A stretch of DNA of 64,000 nt from contig JAHCLO010000003.1 of the NCBI GenBank assembly GCA_026125285.1, positions 290,661 to 354,660 of the forward strand, in the 5' to 3' direction. Source of the stretch: Verrucomicrobiia bacterium (GTDB lineage: Bacteria; Verrucomicrobiota; Verrucomicrobiia; Limisphaerales; JADLHS01). Under the pieces are notes generated by a model. The model was given only the letters and a program-made list of their open reading frames with translations, searched no databases and had not been told where the DNA came from. Positions 25,249 through 35,257 of the stretch are shown piece by piece. The position numbers were made by a program, and so were the translations under genes. Position 1 is the first letter of the stretch, and the number at the start of each line of letters is the position of its first letter.

Positions 25249-26448
25249 TCAAAGCAGGTGGCCCATCTTTTCACGCTTCGTCTTGAGATAACCCGCGTTG
25301 TGCGGATTGGGTTTGGTGCGAATGGGCACTTGTTCGACAATCTCCAGGCCGTAACCTTCCAAGCCCACGATTTTGCGGGGGTTGTTGGTCAACAGCCGGA
25401 TGGTTCTCAGACCGAGGTCCGCCAGGATTTGCGCCCCCAACCCGTATTCCCGCAGGTCCATGCCGTAACCGAGCTTCTGATTTGCCTCGACGGTGTCATA
25501 GCCCTTCTCCTGCAGCTTGTACGCCTTGATCTTCGGAGCCAACCCGATGCCCCGGCCTTCCTGCCGCATGTAAACAATCACCCCGCGGCCCGCTTCAACC
25601 ACCTGGCGCATGGCTTGGTGCAGTTGGGGGCCACAATCGCAGCGCCGGGAACCAAAAACGTCGCCGGTCAGACATTCGCTGTGGACGCGCACCAGCACCT
25701 TGGGCTTGCCGGCCACCGCGCCGTGAACGAGCGCCAGGTGATGCTGCCCATCGAGTCGCGAGCGGTACAAGTGCAGGTCAAATTCGCCGTAATCGGTCGG
25801 CATCTTCACGGCCTCGACATGCTCGATCAATTTCTCCTGCGTCCGCCGGTAGTGAATCAGGTCGGCGATCGTGCAGATCTTGAGCCGATGCCGTTTGGCG
25901 AACTTCAACAACTGCGGCAGCCGCGCCATGGTGCCGTCATCGTTCATGATCTCACAAATCACGCCGATGGGTCGGCCGCCGGCCAGTTTCACCAGGTCCA
26001 CCGCCGCCTCCGTGTGACCCGCGCGTTGCAGGACGCCGCCGGGTTTGGCCCGCAGAGGGAAAACATGCCCCGGCTGCACGAGGTCGTCCGGCACGGCTGT
26101 CGGGTCGGCCATGATCTTTATGGTCAAGGCCCGATCCGCCGCGCTGATGCCGGTAGTGATGCCTTTGACGGCGTCCACGCTGACCTGGAAATCCGTGCCG
26201 AAGACTTCACGGTTTTGTTTGACCATGCGACTGATACCCAACTGTTCCAGGCGTTCGCTGGTGGTGGGCACACAGATCAAGCCGCGCCCATGTTTCGCCA
26301 TGAAGTTGATCGCAGTGCCCGTGACATGTTGGGCGGCCATGATTAAATCCCCCTCATTTTCGCGGTCGGCGTCATCCACAACGATGACCATCCGGCCTTT
26401 CCGAACATCGGCGATCACCGATTCAAGGCTGTTAAACTTCGATTTCAT
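25249..26448 (-). CDS. ribBA: Bifunctional 3,4-dihydroxy-2-butanone-4-phosphate synthase / GTP cyclohydrolase II
   Basis: A 399-residue fusion. The N-terminal half (to about residue 200) is RibB, with DDADRENEGDLI, the catalytic HG region FMAKHGRGLICVPT, and RAGHTEAAVDLVKLAG. The C-terminal half is RibA, with VRVHSECLTGDVFGSRRCDCGPQ (the three zinc-binding Cys), YMRQEGRGIGL and LTNNPRK. Both active sites look intact. It supplies both committed precursors of riboflavin and lies in an operon with ribH. I looked for an FMN riboswitch in the 282-bp upstream gap and did not recognise its conserved elements. Confidence 0.97.
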   Translation of the reverse strand: MKSKFNSLESVIADVRKGRMVIVVDDADRENEGDLIMAAQHVTGTAINFMAKHGRGLICVPTTSERLEQLGISRMVKQNREVFGTDFQVSVDAVKGITTGISAADRALTIKIMADPTAVPDDLVQPGHVFPLRAKPGGVLQRAGHTEAAVDLVKLAGGRPIGVICEIMNDDGTMARLPQLLKFAKRHRLKICTIADLIHYRRTQEKLIEHVEAVKMPTDYGEFDLHLYRSRLDGQHHLALVHGAVAGKPKVLVRVHSECLTGDVFGSRRCDCGPQLHQAMRQVVEAGRGVIVYMRQEGRGIGLAPKIKAYKLQEKGYDTVEANQKLGYGMDLREYGLGAQILADLGLRTIRLLTNNPRKIVGLEGYGLEIVEQVPIRTKPNPHNAGYLKTKREKMGHLL

Positions 26449-26730
26449 TCAGCAAGCACAGCGTAGCGTGAGACGGCCCAAACACCAGTCGCAAAACTGC
26501 CGGGCTGAGTTTAGACCATGAAGGATGGCTTTGGGGGGAGGCTGTGCCAAGCGGCTTGCAGTGGGCGGCCACACCAGGCGCATGTTGCCAGATTCGGTTT
26601 GGCAATCCAACCGCGCGGATAATTTCCCAATCAAGCCACCGACTGGAACCGAAAGTTAACTGAAGATTCCGTGGCAACTTTCAATTCCTGACCATCCGAC
26701 GGCCGCCAATGGTTACCCCCAATGCAAACG
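26449..26730. other. Intergenic gap between accC and ribBA
   Basis: 282 bases with no supportable gene. It presumably contains the accC terminator and ribBA promoter. No recognisable riboswitch or tRNA was found. Confidence 0.5.
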
Positions 26731-28113
26731 TCAGGTTTTTTCTTCGATCAACTCCCGCCGGGCGCCGCTCAACAACTGTTCAACGAAGTTGGTCGAATAA
26801 ACACCACGACGGAAATTGGGGTCCTGAAGAATCGCCTGCTGGAAAGAGATGGTCGTCTTGACCCCGGCAATCATGTATTCGTTCAAGGCGCGGCTCATCT
26901 TGTCCATGGCCTCGCGCCGATCCTTGCCGTAGGTAATGAGCTTGGAGATCATTGAATCGTAGGTCGGCGGGATCGTGTAACCGGCATAAACGTGGGAATC
27001 AACGCGCACACCGCGTCCGCCGGGTTGGTAATACATTTCAATCCGCCCGGGGCTGGGCCGAAAATCGTCGAATGGGTCTTCGGCATTGATACGACACTCG
27101 ATCGCGTGGCCCTTGAATTGCGCGTCGCTCTGCGAGATCCGCAACGGCTCACCCATGGCGATCATGATTTGGGCGCGCACCAGATCGAAGCCGGTGACTT
27201 CCTCGGTCACCGGATGCTCCACCTGGATGCGCTTGTTGACCTCCAGGAAGTAGAAATTGCCATGGCTATCCACGACAAATTCCACCGTGCCGGCGTTGGT
27301 ATAATTGGCGGTTTCCGCGAGCTTCACCGCCGCTTTGCCCATCTTCTCGCGCAGCTTCTTGAATTTGTTCTCAATGAGCGGGGAGGGCGTTTCCTCGACC
27401 AGCTTCTGATTGCGGCGCTGGATGGAGCAGTCACGTTCACCCAAGTGAATGATTCGTCCCTTCTGATCGCCAAGAATCTGGAATTCGATGTGATGGGGAT
27501 TCTCGATCAGTTTCTCAACATAGACCTCGGAGTTGCCAAAGGCCTTCTCGGCTTCCGTACGCGCCGCGTGATAGCCCTTGACCAGGGAAACGTCATTGTG
27601 CGCTGCCCGCATGCCCCGTCCGCCGCCGCCCGCCACCGCCTTGATCATCACCGGGTAGCCGATGCGCTTGGCCACCGCCACAGCGTCTTGCTCATTGTCC
27701 ACCACGCCTTCCGAACCAGGCGGAGTTGGGACGCCAGCTTTCTTGGCCAATGCCCGACTCACCGCTTTGTCTTCCAAGGCGTTCATGGCCCGGGAACTTG
27801 GACCAATGAAACGGATGTTGCAGCTTTCGCACACGTCCGCAAAGTGGGCGTTTTCAGAAAGGAAGCCGTAACCCGGATGAATCGCATCCACGTCCGCGAT
27901 CTCCGCCGCGCTTACAATCCGGTCAATCCGCAGGTAACTTTCGCTGGAAGGGGCTTTGCCAATGCAAATGGCCTCGTCGGCCATTTGCACATGCATGGAG
28001 TTTGCGTCCGCCTCGGAATAAACCGCCACCGTGCGGATATTCAGTTCCTTGCAGGCGCGGATGATGCGCACCGCAATTTCGCCGCGATTAGCTACCAGGA
28101 TTTTTTCGAACAT
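26731..28113 (-). CDS. accC: Acetyl-CoA carboxylase, biotin carboxylase subunit
   Basis: A 460-residue ATP-grasp enzyme that carboxylates the biotin on AccB for fatty-acid synthesis. Motifs are [19 protein letters not shown] at the N-terminus, [12 protein letters not shown] (nucleotide loop), [32 protein letters not shown] and [18 protein letters not shown]. One substitution is visible: the usual EMNTRIQVEH is [10 protein letters not shown] here. Length and domain order are normal. It lies 54 bp downstream of accB, following the widespread aroQ-accB-accC order. Confidence 0.97.
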   Translation of the reverse strand: MFEKILVANRGEIAVRIIRACKELNIRTVAVYSEADANSMHVQMADEAICIGKAPSSESYLRIDRIVSAAEIADVDAIHPGYGFLSENAHFADVCESCNIRFIGPSSRAMNALEDKAVSRALAKKAGVPTPPGSEGVVDNEQDAVAVAKRIGYPVMIKAVAGGGGRGMRAAHNDVSLVKGYHAARTEAEKAFGNSEVYVEKLIENPHHIEFQILGDQKGRIIHLGERDCSIQRRNQKLVEETPSPLIENKFKKLREKMGKAAVKLAETANYTNAGTVEFVVDSHGNFYFLEVNKRIQVEHPVTEEVTGFDLVRAQIMIAMGEPLRISQSDAQFKGHAIECRINAEDPFDDFRPSPGRIEMYYQPGGRGVRVDSHVYAGYTIPPTYDSMISKLITYGKDRREAMDKMSRALNEYMIAGVKTTISFQQAILQDPNFRRGVYSTNFVEQLLSGARRELIEEKT

Positions 28114-28167
28114 GGATGGTCAGGGGAAACTTCCCGCATTGGCCAACGGCCGGCTGCTCCCAGGATT

Positions 28168-28632
28168 CTATGCCGGACGGACCTTGAACAAGGGTTGGCC
28201 AAACTCCACCGGCTTGGCGTTTTCCACGAGCACTTGGGTAATGACGCCTTTGACCTCGGATTTGATCTCGTTCATTACCTTCATCGCCTCAATAATGCAT
28301 ACCACCGTGTCCGGATTGACCTCCGAGCCAATTTCAACATAACTAGCCGACTCCGGCGAGGGTGTGCGATAGAATGTCCCAATCATTGGCGATTTGATCT
28401 CCACCTCGTTGATGGTGGCCGGCCCTGCGGCTGTGGCTGCAACCGCGACGGGAATTGCTGGAGGCGGCGAGGCATAAGTTACCGTGGGAGCTTCATCATA
28501 CGGCGAGGTGGCGCCACCACCGTTCGCGCCTCGCTTCAGTCTGATCTTGAAGTCCTGTTTCTCGAGTTCAAACTCCGAGACGGAGTTCTTTCTCATAAGA
28601 TCAATGATTGCCTTGATGTCTTTTAAGTCCAC
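28168..28632 (-). CDS. accB: Acetyl-CoA carboxylase, biotin carboxyl carrier protein
   Basis: A 154-residue BCCP. The N-terminus MDLKDIKAIIDLMRKNSVSEFE is the typical helical start. A Pro/Ala-rich linker (about 45-75) follows, then the biotinyl domain with IKSPMIGTFYRTPSPES and the biotinylation site EAMKVMNEI (Lys118). It is the carrier for AccC and the carboxyltransferase. It lies between aroQ and accC on the same strand. Confidence 0.97.
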   Translation of the reverse strand: MDLKDIKAIIDLMRKNSVSEFELEKQDFKIRLKRGANGGGATSPYDEAPTVTYASPPPAIPVAVAATAAGPATINEVEIKSPMIGTFYRTPSPESASYVEIGSEVNPDTVVCIIEAMKVMNEIKSEVKGVITQVLVENAKPVEFGQPLFKVRPA

Positions 28633-28844
28633 GTTCTTTGATCGTTAAAGTCCCACCAGCCTGACCAAGCTGAACCCATCTGCCGCACAACTAAAAAAGC
28701 AGATGCCGAACTTCGACTCTGCTTGTCACGTTGTTTAATTTGACCGCAGCATAGAGGGCGTGAAAAACACCGTCAAGCGGCAAATAGGCAATCCAATTCA
28801 GCCAACAAAACGCCATAAAACTCAAAAAACATGGAACATCCGGC
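28633..28844. other. aroQ-accB intergenic spacer
   Basis: 212 bases, A+T-richer than average, with no gene visible. It is long for an operon spacer, so a separate accBC promoter is possible. Confidence 0.4.
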
Positions 28845-29285
28845 CTATTTCAACAAAGCGTTAACGTTAAGCGCCGCAGTCAGTGCCAAAGTGTAAGAAT
28901 GAAAGCCAAAACCACTGATCTGACCTTGGCAAACCGCTGCAATGAGTGATTTGTGACGAAAATGCTCCCTCGCATGAATGTTGGAGAGATGAATCTCAAT
29001 CACCGGCAGCTTGATCGCCGCAATTGCGTCCCGCAACGCAATGCTGGTGTGCGTGTAGGCTGCGGCGTTCAACACCACGACATCCCAGGCCTCCGGAGCT
29101 TGTTGAATCCAGGTCACCAGTTCGCCCTCGGTGTTGGTTTGTCTAAACTCAACCTCCGCGCCCACGGCGGTTGCCTGCTTCCGCACCTCATTCTCTATCT
29201 GCGCCAATGTCGTCTTTCCGTAAACCCCGGTTTCCCTCTGTCCCAAGAGGTTCAGATTCGGACCGTTCAAGAACAGGATTTTCAT
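28845..29285 (-). CDS. aroQ: Type II 3-dehydroquinate dehydratase
   Basis: A 146-residue type II dehydroquinase, third step of the shikimate pathway. ATG 29285 gives MKILFLNGPNLNLLGQRE followed by GVYGKTT, whose Tyr22 is the catalytic base. NAAAYTHTSIALRDAI and IEIHLSNIHAREHFRHKS contain the active-site Asn and His residues. The open frame extends to 29813, but those residues are unrelated to the family and overlap the divergent protease gene, so the shorter start is used. Confidence 0.95.
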   Translation of the reverse strand: MKILFLNGPNLNLLGQRETGVYGKTTLAQIENEVRKQATAVGAEVEFRQTNTEGELVTWIQQAPEAWDVVVLNAAAYTHTSIALRDAIAAIKLPVIEIHLSNIHAREHFRHKSLIAAVCQGQISGFGFHSYTLALTAALNVNALLK

Positions 29286-29417
29286 CGTCGGGATGGAGAC
29301 TAAGTGGTGGGGGTAATTTTGTCGAGCCGTCGCGGGCCGTCGCAGGCGGGTGTCGCGGGCCGGTGTCGCCCAAGAACTGGATTGTCGTCGCTCCAACGTC
29401 ACGTAGGATTCCCGCGC

Positions 29418-30086
29418 ATGGAAGTCTTTATCATTGTCACGGTGTTGTGGGTCTTCTCGGTCTGCCTGCACGAGTTTGGGCACGCGTGGGTGGCGAATAT
29501 GGGCGGCGACTACACGGTGCGCGAGAAGGGTTATCTTACGCTCAATCCACTGCGCTACACACATCCGGTTTACAGTTTGGTGATGCCGGTGTTGTTCGTG
29601 ATGCTCGGCGGTATCGGCCTGCCGGGCGGCGCGGTTTACATCGAGCGCCATCTCCTGCGTTCGCGGGCCTGGGATACGTGGGTTTCCCTGGCCGGTCCCG
29701 CGATGAATCTTTGCTTCGTGACTCTGATCAGTCTCGGCTTCAAGCTCGGCTGGCTGCGGAATGATCCCGAGAGCCTGTCCTCCGTTTCCCTCGGCTTTCT
29801 GCTCCAACTCCAAGTCAGCGCGCTCATCTTGAACCTACTGCCCGTGCCGCCGCTGGATGGGTTTCAAGCCCTCGCACCGTGGCTGCCCCACGACTTGCGG
29901 GAACGACTCCATGGAATGTCCAATTACGGCATGTTGATCCTTGTTGCGGCGCTGTGGTTGATCGAACCGTTCAACCGGGTGTTTTGGAGCACGATTTTTC
30001 AAATCAGTGATTGGCTGGGAGTGCATCCTTACCTCGGAATCACCGGTTGGCGGACCTTCCGCTTCTGGGAGCAAGGCGGGTTCTGA
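29418..30086 (+). CDS. Site-2 protease family (M50) membrane metalloprotease
   Basis: A 222-residue integral membrane protein from ATG 29418. The zinc site HEFGHAW lies in the first membrane helix, and the second ligand motif is LNLLPVPPLDGFQAL (NxxPxPxLDG). These two are diagnostic of S2P-like proteases. About five hydrophobic helices are visible. No PDZ domain is present, placing it among the small mini-S2P forms, often of unknown substrate. It is divergent from aroQ and 68 bp upstream of the FGE-like gene. Confidence 0.93.
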   Translation: MEVFIIVTVLWVFSVCLHEFGHAWVANMGGDYTVREKGYLTLNPLRYTHPVYSLVMPVLFVMLGGIGLPGGAVYIERHLLRSRAWDTWVSLAGPAMNLCFVTLISLGFKLGWLRNDPESLSSVSLGFLLQLQVSALILNLLPVPPLDGFQALAPWLPHDLRERLHGMSNYGMLILVAALWLIEPFNRVFWSTIFQISDWLGVHPYLGITGWRTFRFWEQGGF

Positions 30087-30154
30087 GCTCCAAACGTCGC
30101 CGCGGGGATTTCCCCGTTGTGCTTTACTCCGTCGTGCGGGAATAATTCCCGCCG

Positions 30155-31327
30155 ATGATCAAGAAAGACACTTCGCCGTCTGGACCGAGTTACCGTTGGC
30201 CGTGGTTGCTACTCGCGGCCATTCTGCTGGGAATTCTGCTGGCCGTGCTTTGGCTCACGGCAGAAACGCGGCGGCTCAAGGAGCAACGCCAGTATGATTT
30301 CGTTCCCGGGGAGGAATCCGCCGCTGCCGCTCCGTCGCCTGCCAGCGCAGCTCTGGCCGGTTCCTTGACCAACGACATGGTGTGGGTTCCCGGCGGCACA
30401 TTCTGGATGGGCTCGGCGGAGGGGCAGGTGGACGAGAAGCCCGTGCATCAGGTGACGGTGGACGGATTCTGGATGGACAAGACCGAAGTGACGAACGAGC
30501 AGTTCGAGCGATTCGTCCGCGCCACGCGGTACGTGACCGTGGCGGAACGCAAGCCGGACCCCCGCGATTTTCCCGGGGTGCCAACGGAAAACCTGGTGCC
30601 GGGATCAATCGTCTTTTCGCCGCCAACGCTGGAGGAACTCAACCGCGAACTGGCTGAAGCCGGCATGACGCCGCTCAAGTCGTTTCCGTTGGACAATCAT
30701 TTCATCTGGTGGCGCTACGTGCCGGGCGCTAACTGGCGTCAGCCCGAAGGTCCGGGTTCCGACATTCGGGGACGGGAGAAGCATCCGGTGGTGCATGTTG
30801 CGTGGGACGACGCGATGGCCTACTGCCAGTGGGCGGGCAAGCGGTTGCCCACGGAGGCGGAATGGGAATTCGCCGCGCGCGGGGGTCTGGATCGCAAGCA
30901 CTATGCCTGGGGCGACGAGTTGACGCCCGGCTGCAAATGGCTCGCCAATCTCTGGCAGGGTGAGTTTCCGCTCAAGAACACACTGGACGACGGCTTTCGC
31001 GGCACGGCACCCGTGGCTTCCTATCCGCCGAACCCCTATGGCGTCCACGATCTGGCGGGCAACGTCTGGGAATGGTGCGCGGACTGGTACTTGCCGGATT
31101 ACTACGCGCACAGTCCGCCAAAAAATCCCCCCGGCCCGGACACGAGCTTCGACCCCAACGAACCCGGCGTGATGAAGCGCGTGCAGCGCGGCGGATCGTT
31201 TCTGTGCAACGAAGTCTGGTCCACGGGCTATCGTCCTGCCTATCGCATGAAGAACTCGCCGGACACGGGAATGCAGCACACCGGTTTCCGGTGCGTGAAG
31301 TCTGGGCCGGCGACCGGCGCTCTATGA
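30155..31327 (+). CDS. Formylglycine-generating-enzyme-like (SUMF1) membrane-anchored protein
   Basis: A 390-residue protein with one N-terminal membrane helix (WPWLLLAAILLGILLAVLWL, about residues 11-30). The SUMF1 fold spans about 68-388: MVWVPGGTFWMGS, HQVTVDGFWMDKTEVTNEQF, HPVVHVAWDDAMAYCQWAGKRLPTEAEWEFAARGG, NVWEWCADW and RGGSFLCNEVWSTGYRPAYR. In true sulfatase-activating FGE the last motif carries two active-site Cys. Here the first is present (SFLC), but the second position (SYC in known enzymes) is Ser. It may therefore be a non-activating SUMF1 relative rather than an oxidase. Confidence 0.9.
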   Translation: MIKKDTSPSGPSYRWPWLLLAAILLGILLAVLWLTAETRRLKEQRQYDFVPGEESAAAAPSPASAALAGSLTNDMVWVPGGTFWMGSAEGQVDEKPVHQVTVDGFWMDKTEVTNEQFERFVRATRYVTVAERKPDPRDFPGVPTENLVPGSIVFSPPTLEELNRELAEAGMTPLKSFPLDNHFIWWRYVPGANWRQPEGPGSDIRGREKHPVVHVAWDDAMAYCQWAGKRLPTEAEWEFAARGGLDRKHYAWGDELTPGCKWLANLWQGEFPLKNTLDDGFRGTAPVASYPPNPYGVHDLAGNVWEWCADWYLPDYYAHSPPKNPPGPDTSFDPNEPGVMKRVQRGGSFLCNEVWSTGYRPAYRMKNSPDTGMQHTGFRCVKSGPATGAL

Positions 31328-31468
31328 AGGCCTTCTTCCCTTTCGCGCGCGAGGCAATCCACGCATCAATACTACTCCAGTGATGAGAATCGCGATTGGT
31401 CCTGTCCCCCTGGTAAGTTGGATTGGTTTTTGCCTATTCCGGGCGCGTGTGCTAAGAGGGACTCTGGA

Positions 31469-32266
31469 ATGAAACTGCGCCGCCAGTTCGCGAAGCCGCA
31501 GCCGGCTCGAACCTCGAGGCGGCGGCCACGGGCGGCCTTCACCCTCATCGAATTGCTGGTGGTGATTGCCATCATCGCGATTCTGGCGGCGATGCTGTTG
31601 CCGGCGCTGCAGCGTGCCAAGGTGGCGAGCAAGAATACCTACTGCAAAAACAATCTGCGCCAACTGGGCCTGGCCCTGCAGATGTATGGCTCGGATACCG
31701 GCGTCTATCCCTACACCGTGGATGCCAACGTATCCAAAACCTGGTATCACTTCCTTGCGCCCCACTACGGAAACAACTTCAACCTTATGACCTGCCCGAC
31801 GTTCAAGGGCGAATGGCCAATTGAACAGGCGATCGTCTGGGTGTTTGGCAACGCGTATCATCGTGGCCCGACCGCTCCCGGCCGGGTGGCTGGCGTCAGT
31901 TACGGTTACAACGGCTTTGGCGTGGGCTCGGCGAACGCCACCAGTTGGACGGCCAATCTCGGTTTGGGAATGGTGGTGAATCCCGGTCAAACGCTGCCCG
32001 CCCGCAAGGAAAGTGAATTGGTGGCACCAGCGGACATGATTGCCATGGCGGATTCCATGCCGCAACCGGGGTTTACCAACATCTACGCTTTCCTGCTTTC
32101 GATCAGCAGCGTGCCCACGCCGGAACGGCACAATGGCGGCGCGAACATCGCCTTTGCCGACGGCCACGTCATCACCGACCGCAACGAGAACTTGGTAAAA
32201 GACAATGAATTCAACCGCCGGCGCTGGAACTTTGACCATCAACCACACTTGGAGGTCCAATTCTGA
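31469..32266 (+). CDS. Prepilin-type N-terminal cleavage/methylation protein with H-X9-DG C-terminal domain
   Basis: A 265-residue pseudopilin-like protein from ATG 31469. A basic leader is followed by [25 protein letters not shown], whose type IV prepilin-like core shows cleavage before Phe and Glu at +5. The rest is beta-rich and ends with the marker [14 protein letters not shown] (H-X9-DG type), seen in hundreds of such proteins in PVC bacteria. It probably assembles with, or is secreted through, a type II secretion/type IV pilus-like machine encoded elsewhere. Confidence 0.92.
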   Translation: MKLRRQFAKPQPARTSRRRPRAAFTLIELLVVIAIIAILAAMLLPALQRAKVASKNTYCKNNLRQLGLALQMYGSDTGVYPYTVDANVSKTWYHFLAPHYGNNFNLMTCPTFKGEWPIEQAIVWVFGNAYHRGPTAPGRVAGVSYGYNGFGVGSANATSWTANLGLGMVVNPGQTLPARKESELVAPADMIAMADSMPQPGFTNIYAFLLSISSVPTPERHNGGANIAFADGHVITDRNENLVKDNEFNRRRWNFDHQPHLEVQF

Positions 32267-32570
32267 GCGTCGCACCACCATCCTTCTGCTTTACCCTGAA
32301 CCTTGCGGGTGTAGCCGCCGAAGTAATGAAGCGGACACGCTTGAGTGGCGACTATTTCCGCCTCCTCACGTCGGCGGCTACGGTGCTGGGGAGCAAGACA
32401 AGAGACTTCGTTTGAAGATTTCCTCGCTCAACAAGCGAACCGGCTGGCAACCAGCTTCGCGCGATCACCACGCCAAGAGCCAATCGCACAGCAGCGCTCC
32501 AATGAACCAGACCACAACCTCCGCTCCGTTTAACCTAGCCTTCCACCAAGCAATGGTGGATTCCCTCTGA
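32267..32570. other. Intergenic gap with a palindromic element
   Basis: 304 bases without a supportable gene. It holds the 71-bp palindrome at 32311-32381 and the start region of thiD. No TPP riboswitch consensus was recognised. Confidence 0.5.
32311..32381 (+). repeat. 71-bp palindromic element, GTAGCCGCCG family (intergenic copy)
   Basis: Left arm gtagccgccgaagtaatg and right arm cctcctcacgtcggcggctac are imperfect inverted repeats around a loop. The same outer sequence and the same 71-nt length occur inside the carbamoyltransferase gene at 57141-57211, so this is a dispersed family. Confidence 0.8.
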
Positions 32571-33362
32571 GTGAAGACTTTACCCATCGCCCTCACGATT
32601 GCCGGTTCGGACAGCGGCGGCGGCGCCGGCATCCAGGCGGACCTGAAGACGTTTGCCGCATTCGGGGTTCACGGAACGAGCGCCATCACCTGCATCACGG
32701 CCCAGAATCCCAAACGTGTCACCGGCATTCAGCCCATCCGCGCCGACATGGTCCGTCGGCAGATCGAATCCGTGTTCGACGAACTGCGCCCGCTCGCCGT
32801 CAAAACCGGGATGCTTTACTCGGCGAAGATCATTCGCACGGTGGCCGAGTTCTTTTCGCACGGTCAACGTCCGCCGCTGGTGGTGGATCCGGTCATGGTG
32901 GCCACCAGCGGCGCCGTGTTGCTCAAGCCGGCAGCCATTCGCGATTTGAAACAGCATTTGCTGCCGCTGGCAACGTTGATCACCCCCAATCTGGACGAAG
33001 CGCAACTGCTCGTGGGTCGCAAGCTGCGTTCCGTGGAGGATTTGAAGACCGCTGCGTGGGAGTTGCAGGAGGCGTACGGTTGCGCGGTGTTGGTCAAAGG
33101 CGGTCACCTGCACACCGGCCCGGCAGCGATGGATGTTTTCTTTGACGGGCGGGCGTTGAAGCTGCTGACCGCATCGCGCGTGCGCGGAGTCTCAACGCAC
33201 GGTACGGGTTGTACGTATTCGGCGGCCATCGCCGCGGCTCTGGCGCGCGGGCGTAATCTTTCGCGTGCCGTAGAACTGGCCAAGCGTTACATCACGCGCG
33301 CCATCGGCGGCAGCCACCGCGTGGCCCGCCACACGGTACTGCGGCACGGGACGGTGGTTTGA
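32571..33362 (+). CDS. thiD: Hydroxymethylpyrimidine/phosphomethylpyrimidine kinase
   Basis: A 263-residue ribokinase-fold enzyme that phosphorylates HMP and HMP-P in thiamine synthesis. Motifs are [69 protein letters not shown] and the anion-hole/catalytic [22 protein letters not shown]. The start is GTG 32571, immediately before the conserved N-terminus. It is a single gene with no other thi gene adjacent. Confidence 0.95.
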   Translation: MKTLPIALTIAGSDSGGGAGIQADLKTFAAFGVHGTSAITCITAQNPKRVTGIQPIRADMVRRQIESVFDELRPLAVKTGMLYSAKIIRTVAEFFSHGQRPPLVVDPVMVATSGAVLLKPAAIRDLKQHLLPLATLITPNLDEAQLLVGRKLRSVEDLKTAAWELQEAYGCAVLVKGGHLHTGPAAMDVFFDGRALKLLTASRVRGVSTHGTGCTYSAAIAAALARGRNLSRAVELAKRYITRAIGGSHRVARHTVLRHGTVV

Positions 33363-33438
33363 ACAAGCTTTGGGATACAGGTCGCCTTCAGATTTGCTGT
33401 GGATTTTTCCGGTGCGTCGGGGCTAGGATGGGATCGTT

Positions 33439-34833
33439 ATGCCGGACAAAAGCGTGAATGAAATTCCACGGGAGGTGCGCCCCTTGTTCACCAAGGGCAA
33501 TGACGCACTGGTGCGGGAGAACTTTGACTACGCCATCAGCTTGTTCACCCAGGTCCTGGACCGGGAGCCGGCCGTTTATGAATGTCGCAAAGCGTTGCGC
33601 AAGGCGCAGTTTGGCAAGGCGGGGAGCGGCCGCAGCTTCTTCAAGAAGGTGATGAGCAGCGCCGGTTCTTCGCCGGGCGTGGTCCGGGCGCAGGTGGCGT
33701 TGCGCAAGAATCCCGCGGAGGCACTACAACTCGCGGAACATGTCCTCAACGGCGATCCCACCAATTCCGGGGCGCACAAGGTGGTGGTGGAAGCCGCCAC
33801 GGCACTGGACTTGCCACACACGGCGGTGTTGTCGCTGGAAATCCTGGCGCGAAATCATCCCAAGGACAAGAACATCGCCATCCAACTGGCCAATGCCCTC
33901 GCTGGCATCGGCGAAGTGCAACGCGCGGAAACGACTTTGGTGGAATTGGCCCGGTCAATGCCGAATGACATTGAACTCGCCCAGGCGCTGAAGAATGTGG
34001 CGGCCAAGCGCACCATGCACGAGGGAGGTTACAACACCCTCGCCGAGGGTGAAGGTTCGTACCGCGACATCCTCAAGAACGAGGCGGAAGCCGTGGCGCT
34101 GGAGCAGGAACAACGCGTGCAAAAGACCGAGGACACCGCCGAACGGTTGATTCAGGAATACGAAACCCGCAGCCAGACCGAGCCGGGCAACCTCAAACTC
34201 ATCCGGTCGCTGGCGGAACTTTATACGCAGAAGAATCAGTTTGACCGCGCGCTCCAGTATTATGATCGAGTCAAAGCGAGTGAGATGGGCAACGACCCTT
34301 CCCTTGATCGTGCCATCGCCTCGACGAGGGTGCGCCAATTCGATCATGAGATCGAAACCTTGGACCCCAATGCCGCCGATTATTCCTCCTGCGTGGCGGA
34401 GCTTAACGCCGGGAAACTGGCGTTTCAACTCGCCGAATGTCAGCAGCGCGTGGAGAAATACCCGACCGACCTGGGCATGCGCTTCGAGTTGGGCGTGCTT
34501 CTGTTTCAAGCCGGCAAAATCAGCGAGGCGATCGCGGAATTTCAACGCGCCCAGGGCAATCCACACAAGCGCATCGCTGCCCTGAACTATCTCGCGCAAT
34601 GCTTCGCCCGCCGGAAGATCTTCGACCTGGCTGCTGACACGCTACAGGACGCCATCAAGGAGAAGTTGGTGTTGGATGACGAGAAGAAGGAGTTGATCTA
34701 CAACCTTGGCCGGGTGTTTGAGGACATGGACAAGAAAGCGGAGGCCATTGAGCAGTTCAAGCTTATCTACAAGGTGGACTCCAGCTACCGTGACGTGGGG
34801 GCCAAGGTGGACGCCTTTTATGCCGGGCAGTGA
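33439..34833 (+). CDS. Tetratricopeptide-repeat protein
   Basis: A 464-residue helical protein from ATG 33439. TPR-like units are seen at about residues 15-50, 85-180, 255-300 and 345-450 (for example GNDALVRENFDYAISLFTQVLDREP and LGVLLFQAGKISEAIAEFQRAQG). A charged segment around 205-245 is probably coiled-coil. No signal peptide or membrane helix is present, so a cytoplasmic scaffold is likely. The family is conserved in this phylum, but I know no defined function. It precedes rpmE-prfA on the same strand. Confidence 0.85.
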   Translation: MPDKSVNEIPREVRPLFTKGNDALVRENFDYAISLFTQVLDREPAVYECRKALRKAQFGKAGSGRSFFKKVMSSAGSSPGVVRAQVALRKNPAEALQLAEHVLNGDPTNSGAHKVVVEAATALDLPHTAVLSLEILARNHPKDKNIAIQLANALAGIGEVQRAETTLVELARSMPNDIELAQALKNVAAKRTMHEGGYNTLAEGEGSYRDILKNEAEAVALEQEQRVQKTEDTAERLIQEYETRSQTEPGNLKLIRSLAELYTQKNQFDRALQYYDRVKASEMGNDPSLDRAIASTRVRQFDHEIETLDPNAADYSSCVAELNAGKLAFQLAECQQRVEKYPTDLGMRFELGVLLFQAGKISEAIAEFQRAQGNPHKRIAALNYLAQCFARRKIFDLAADTLQDAIKEKLVLDDEKKELIYNLGRVFEDMDKKAEAIEQFKLIYKVDSSYRDVGAKVDAFYAGQ

Positions 34834-34948
34834 CGGGTAGGCTGCGGCGCTCCAACTCAAGTTTTGCTCCAAAATTCCAGAATCCAGGAAACCGCCCGAA
34901 ATTCAGACTTGTCTGTGTGTGCCCGGTTGTTATTGTTCCGCCCCTTTT

Positions 34949-35194
34949 ATGAAAGCTGACATTCATCCTAAGTATGTGGACGCTGAAATTCGTTGCGCGT
35001 GCGGCAACGTGATCAAGACGCGTTCCACCAAGCCGGTCATCATTGTGGGTATTTGCAACGTGTGTCATCCGTTTTACACCGGCCAGCAGAAGTTCGTGGA
35101 TACCGCCGGGCGCGTGGACAAATTCCAGCAGCGCGCCGCCAAGACGCAGGCCGTGCAGGCCGCGTTTGCCGCCACCAAGAAGAAACGGAAGTAG
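34949..35194 (+). CDS. rpmE: 50S ribosomal protein L31 (zinc type)
   Basis: An 81-residue L31 starting at ATG 34949 ([20 protein letters not shown]). The paired Cys motifs (CAC near 16-18 and CNVCHPF near 37-40) mark the zinc-containing C+ form. It has a normal basic C-terminal extension (ATKKKRK). It is followed by a clear intrinsic terminator and then prfA; rpmE-prfA adjacency is widespread. Confidence 0.97.
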   Translation: MKADIHPKYVDAEIRCACGNVIKTRSTKPVIIVGICNVCHPFYTGQQKFVDTAGRVDKFQQRAAKTQAVQAAFAATKKKRK

Positions 35195-35207
35195 CCGCCC
35201 CTTTCCC

Positions 35208-35252
35208 CCCGCCCGCTCTCCCATTACCCGGGACGGCGGGCGGGCTTTTTTT
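35208..35252 (+). terminator. Intrinsic terminator after rpmE
   Basis: A GC stem (cccgcccg pairing with cgggcggg, about 35208-35215 and 35236-35244) is followed by a seven-T run at 35246-35252. It lies between rpmE and prfA, so prfA transcription may depend on readthrough or on a start site within the terminator region. Confidence 0.85.
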
Positions 35253-35257
35253 ACCCC

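Noticed and set aside
26449..26730. Possible FMN riboswitch upstream of ribBA
   Set aside because: The conserved motifs of that riboswitch were not found in the minus-strand sequence; only generic GC stems are present.
28845..29813. Long N-terminal extension of AroQ
   Set aside because: The added residues do not match the family and overlap the divergent membrane protease. The conserved start lies at 29285.
32267..32570. Possible TPP riboswitch upstream of thiD
   Set aside because: The core pattern was not found; the visible structure is the dispersed palindromic element.
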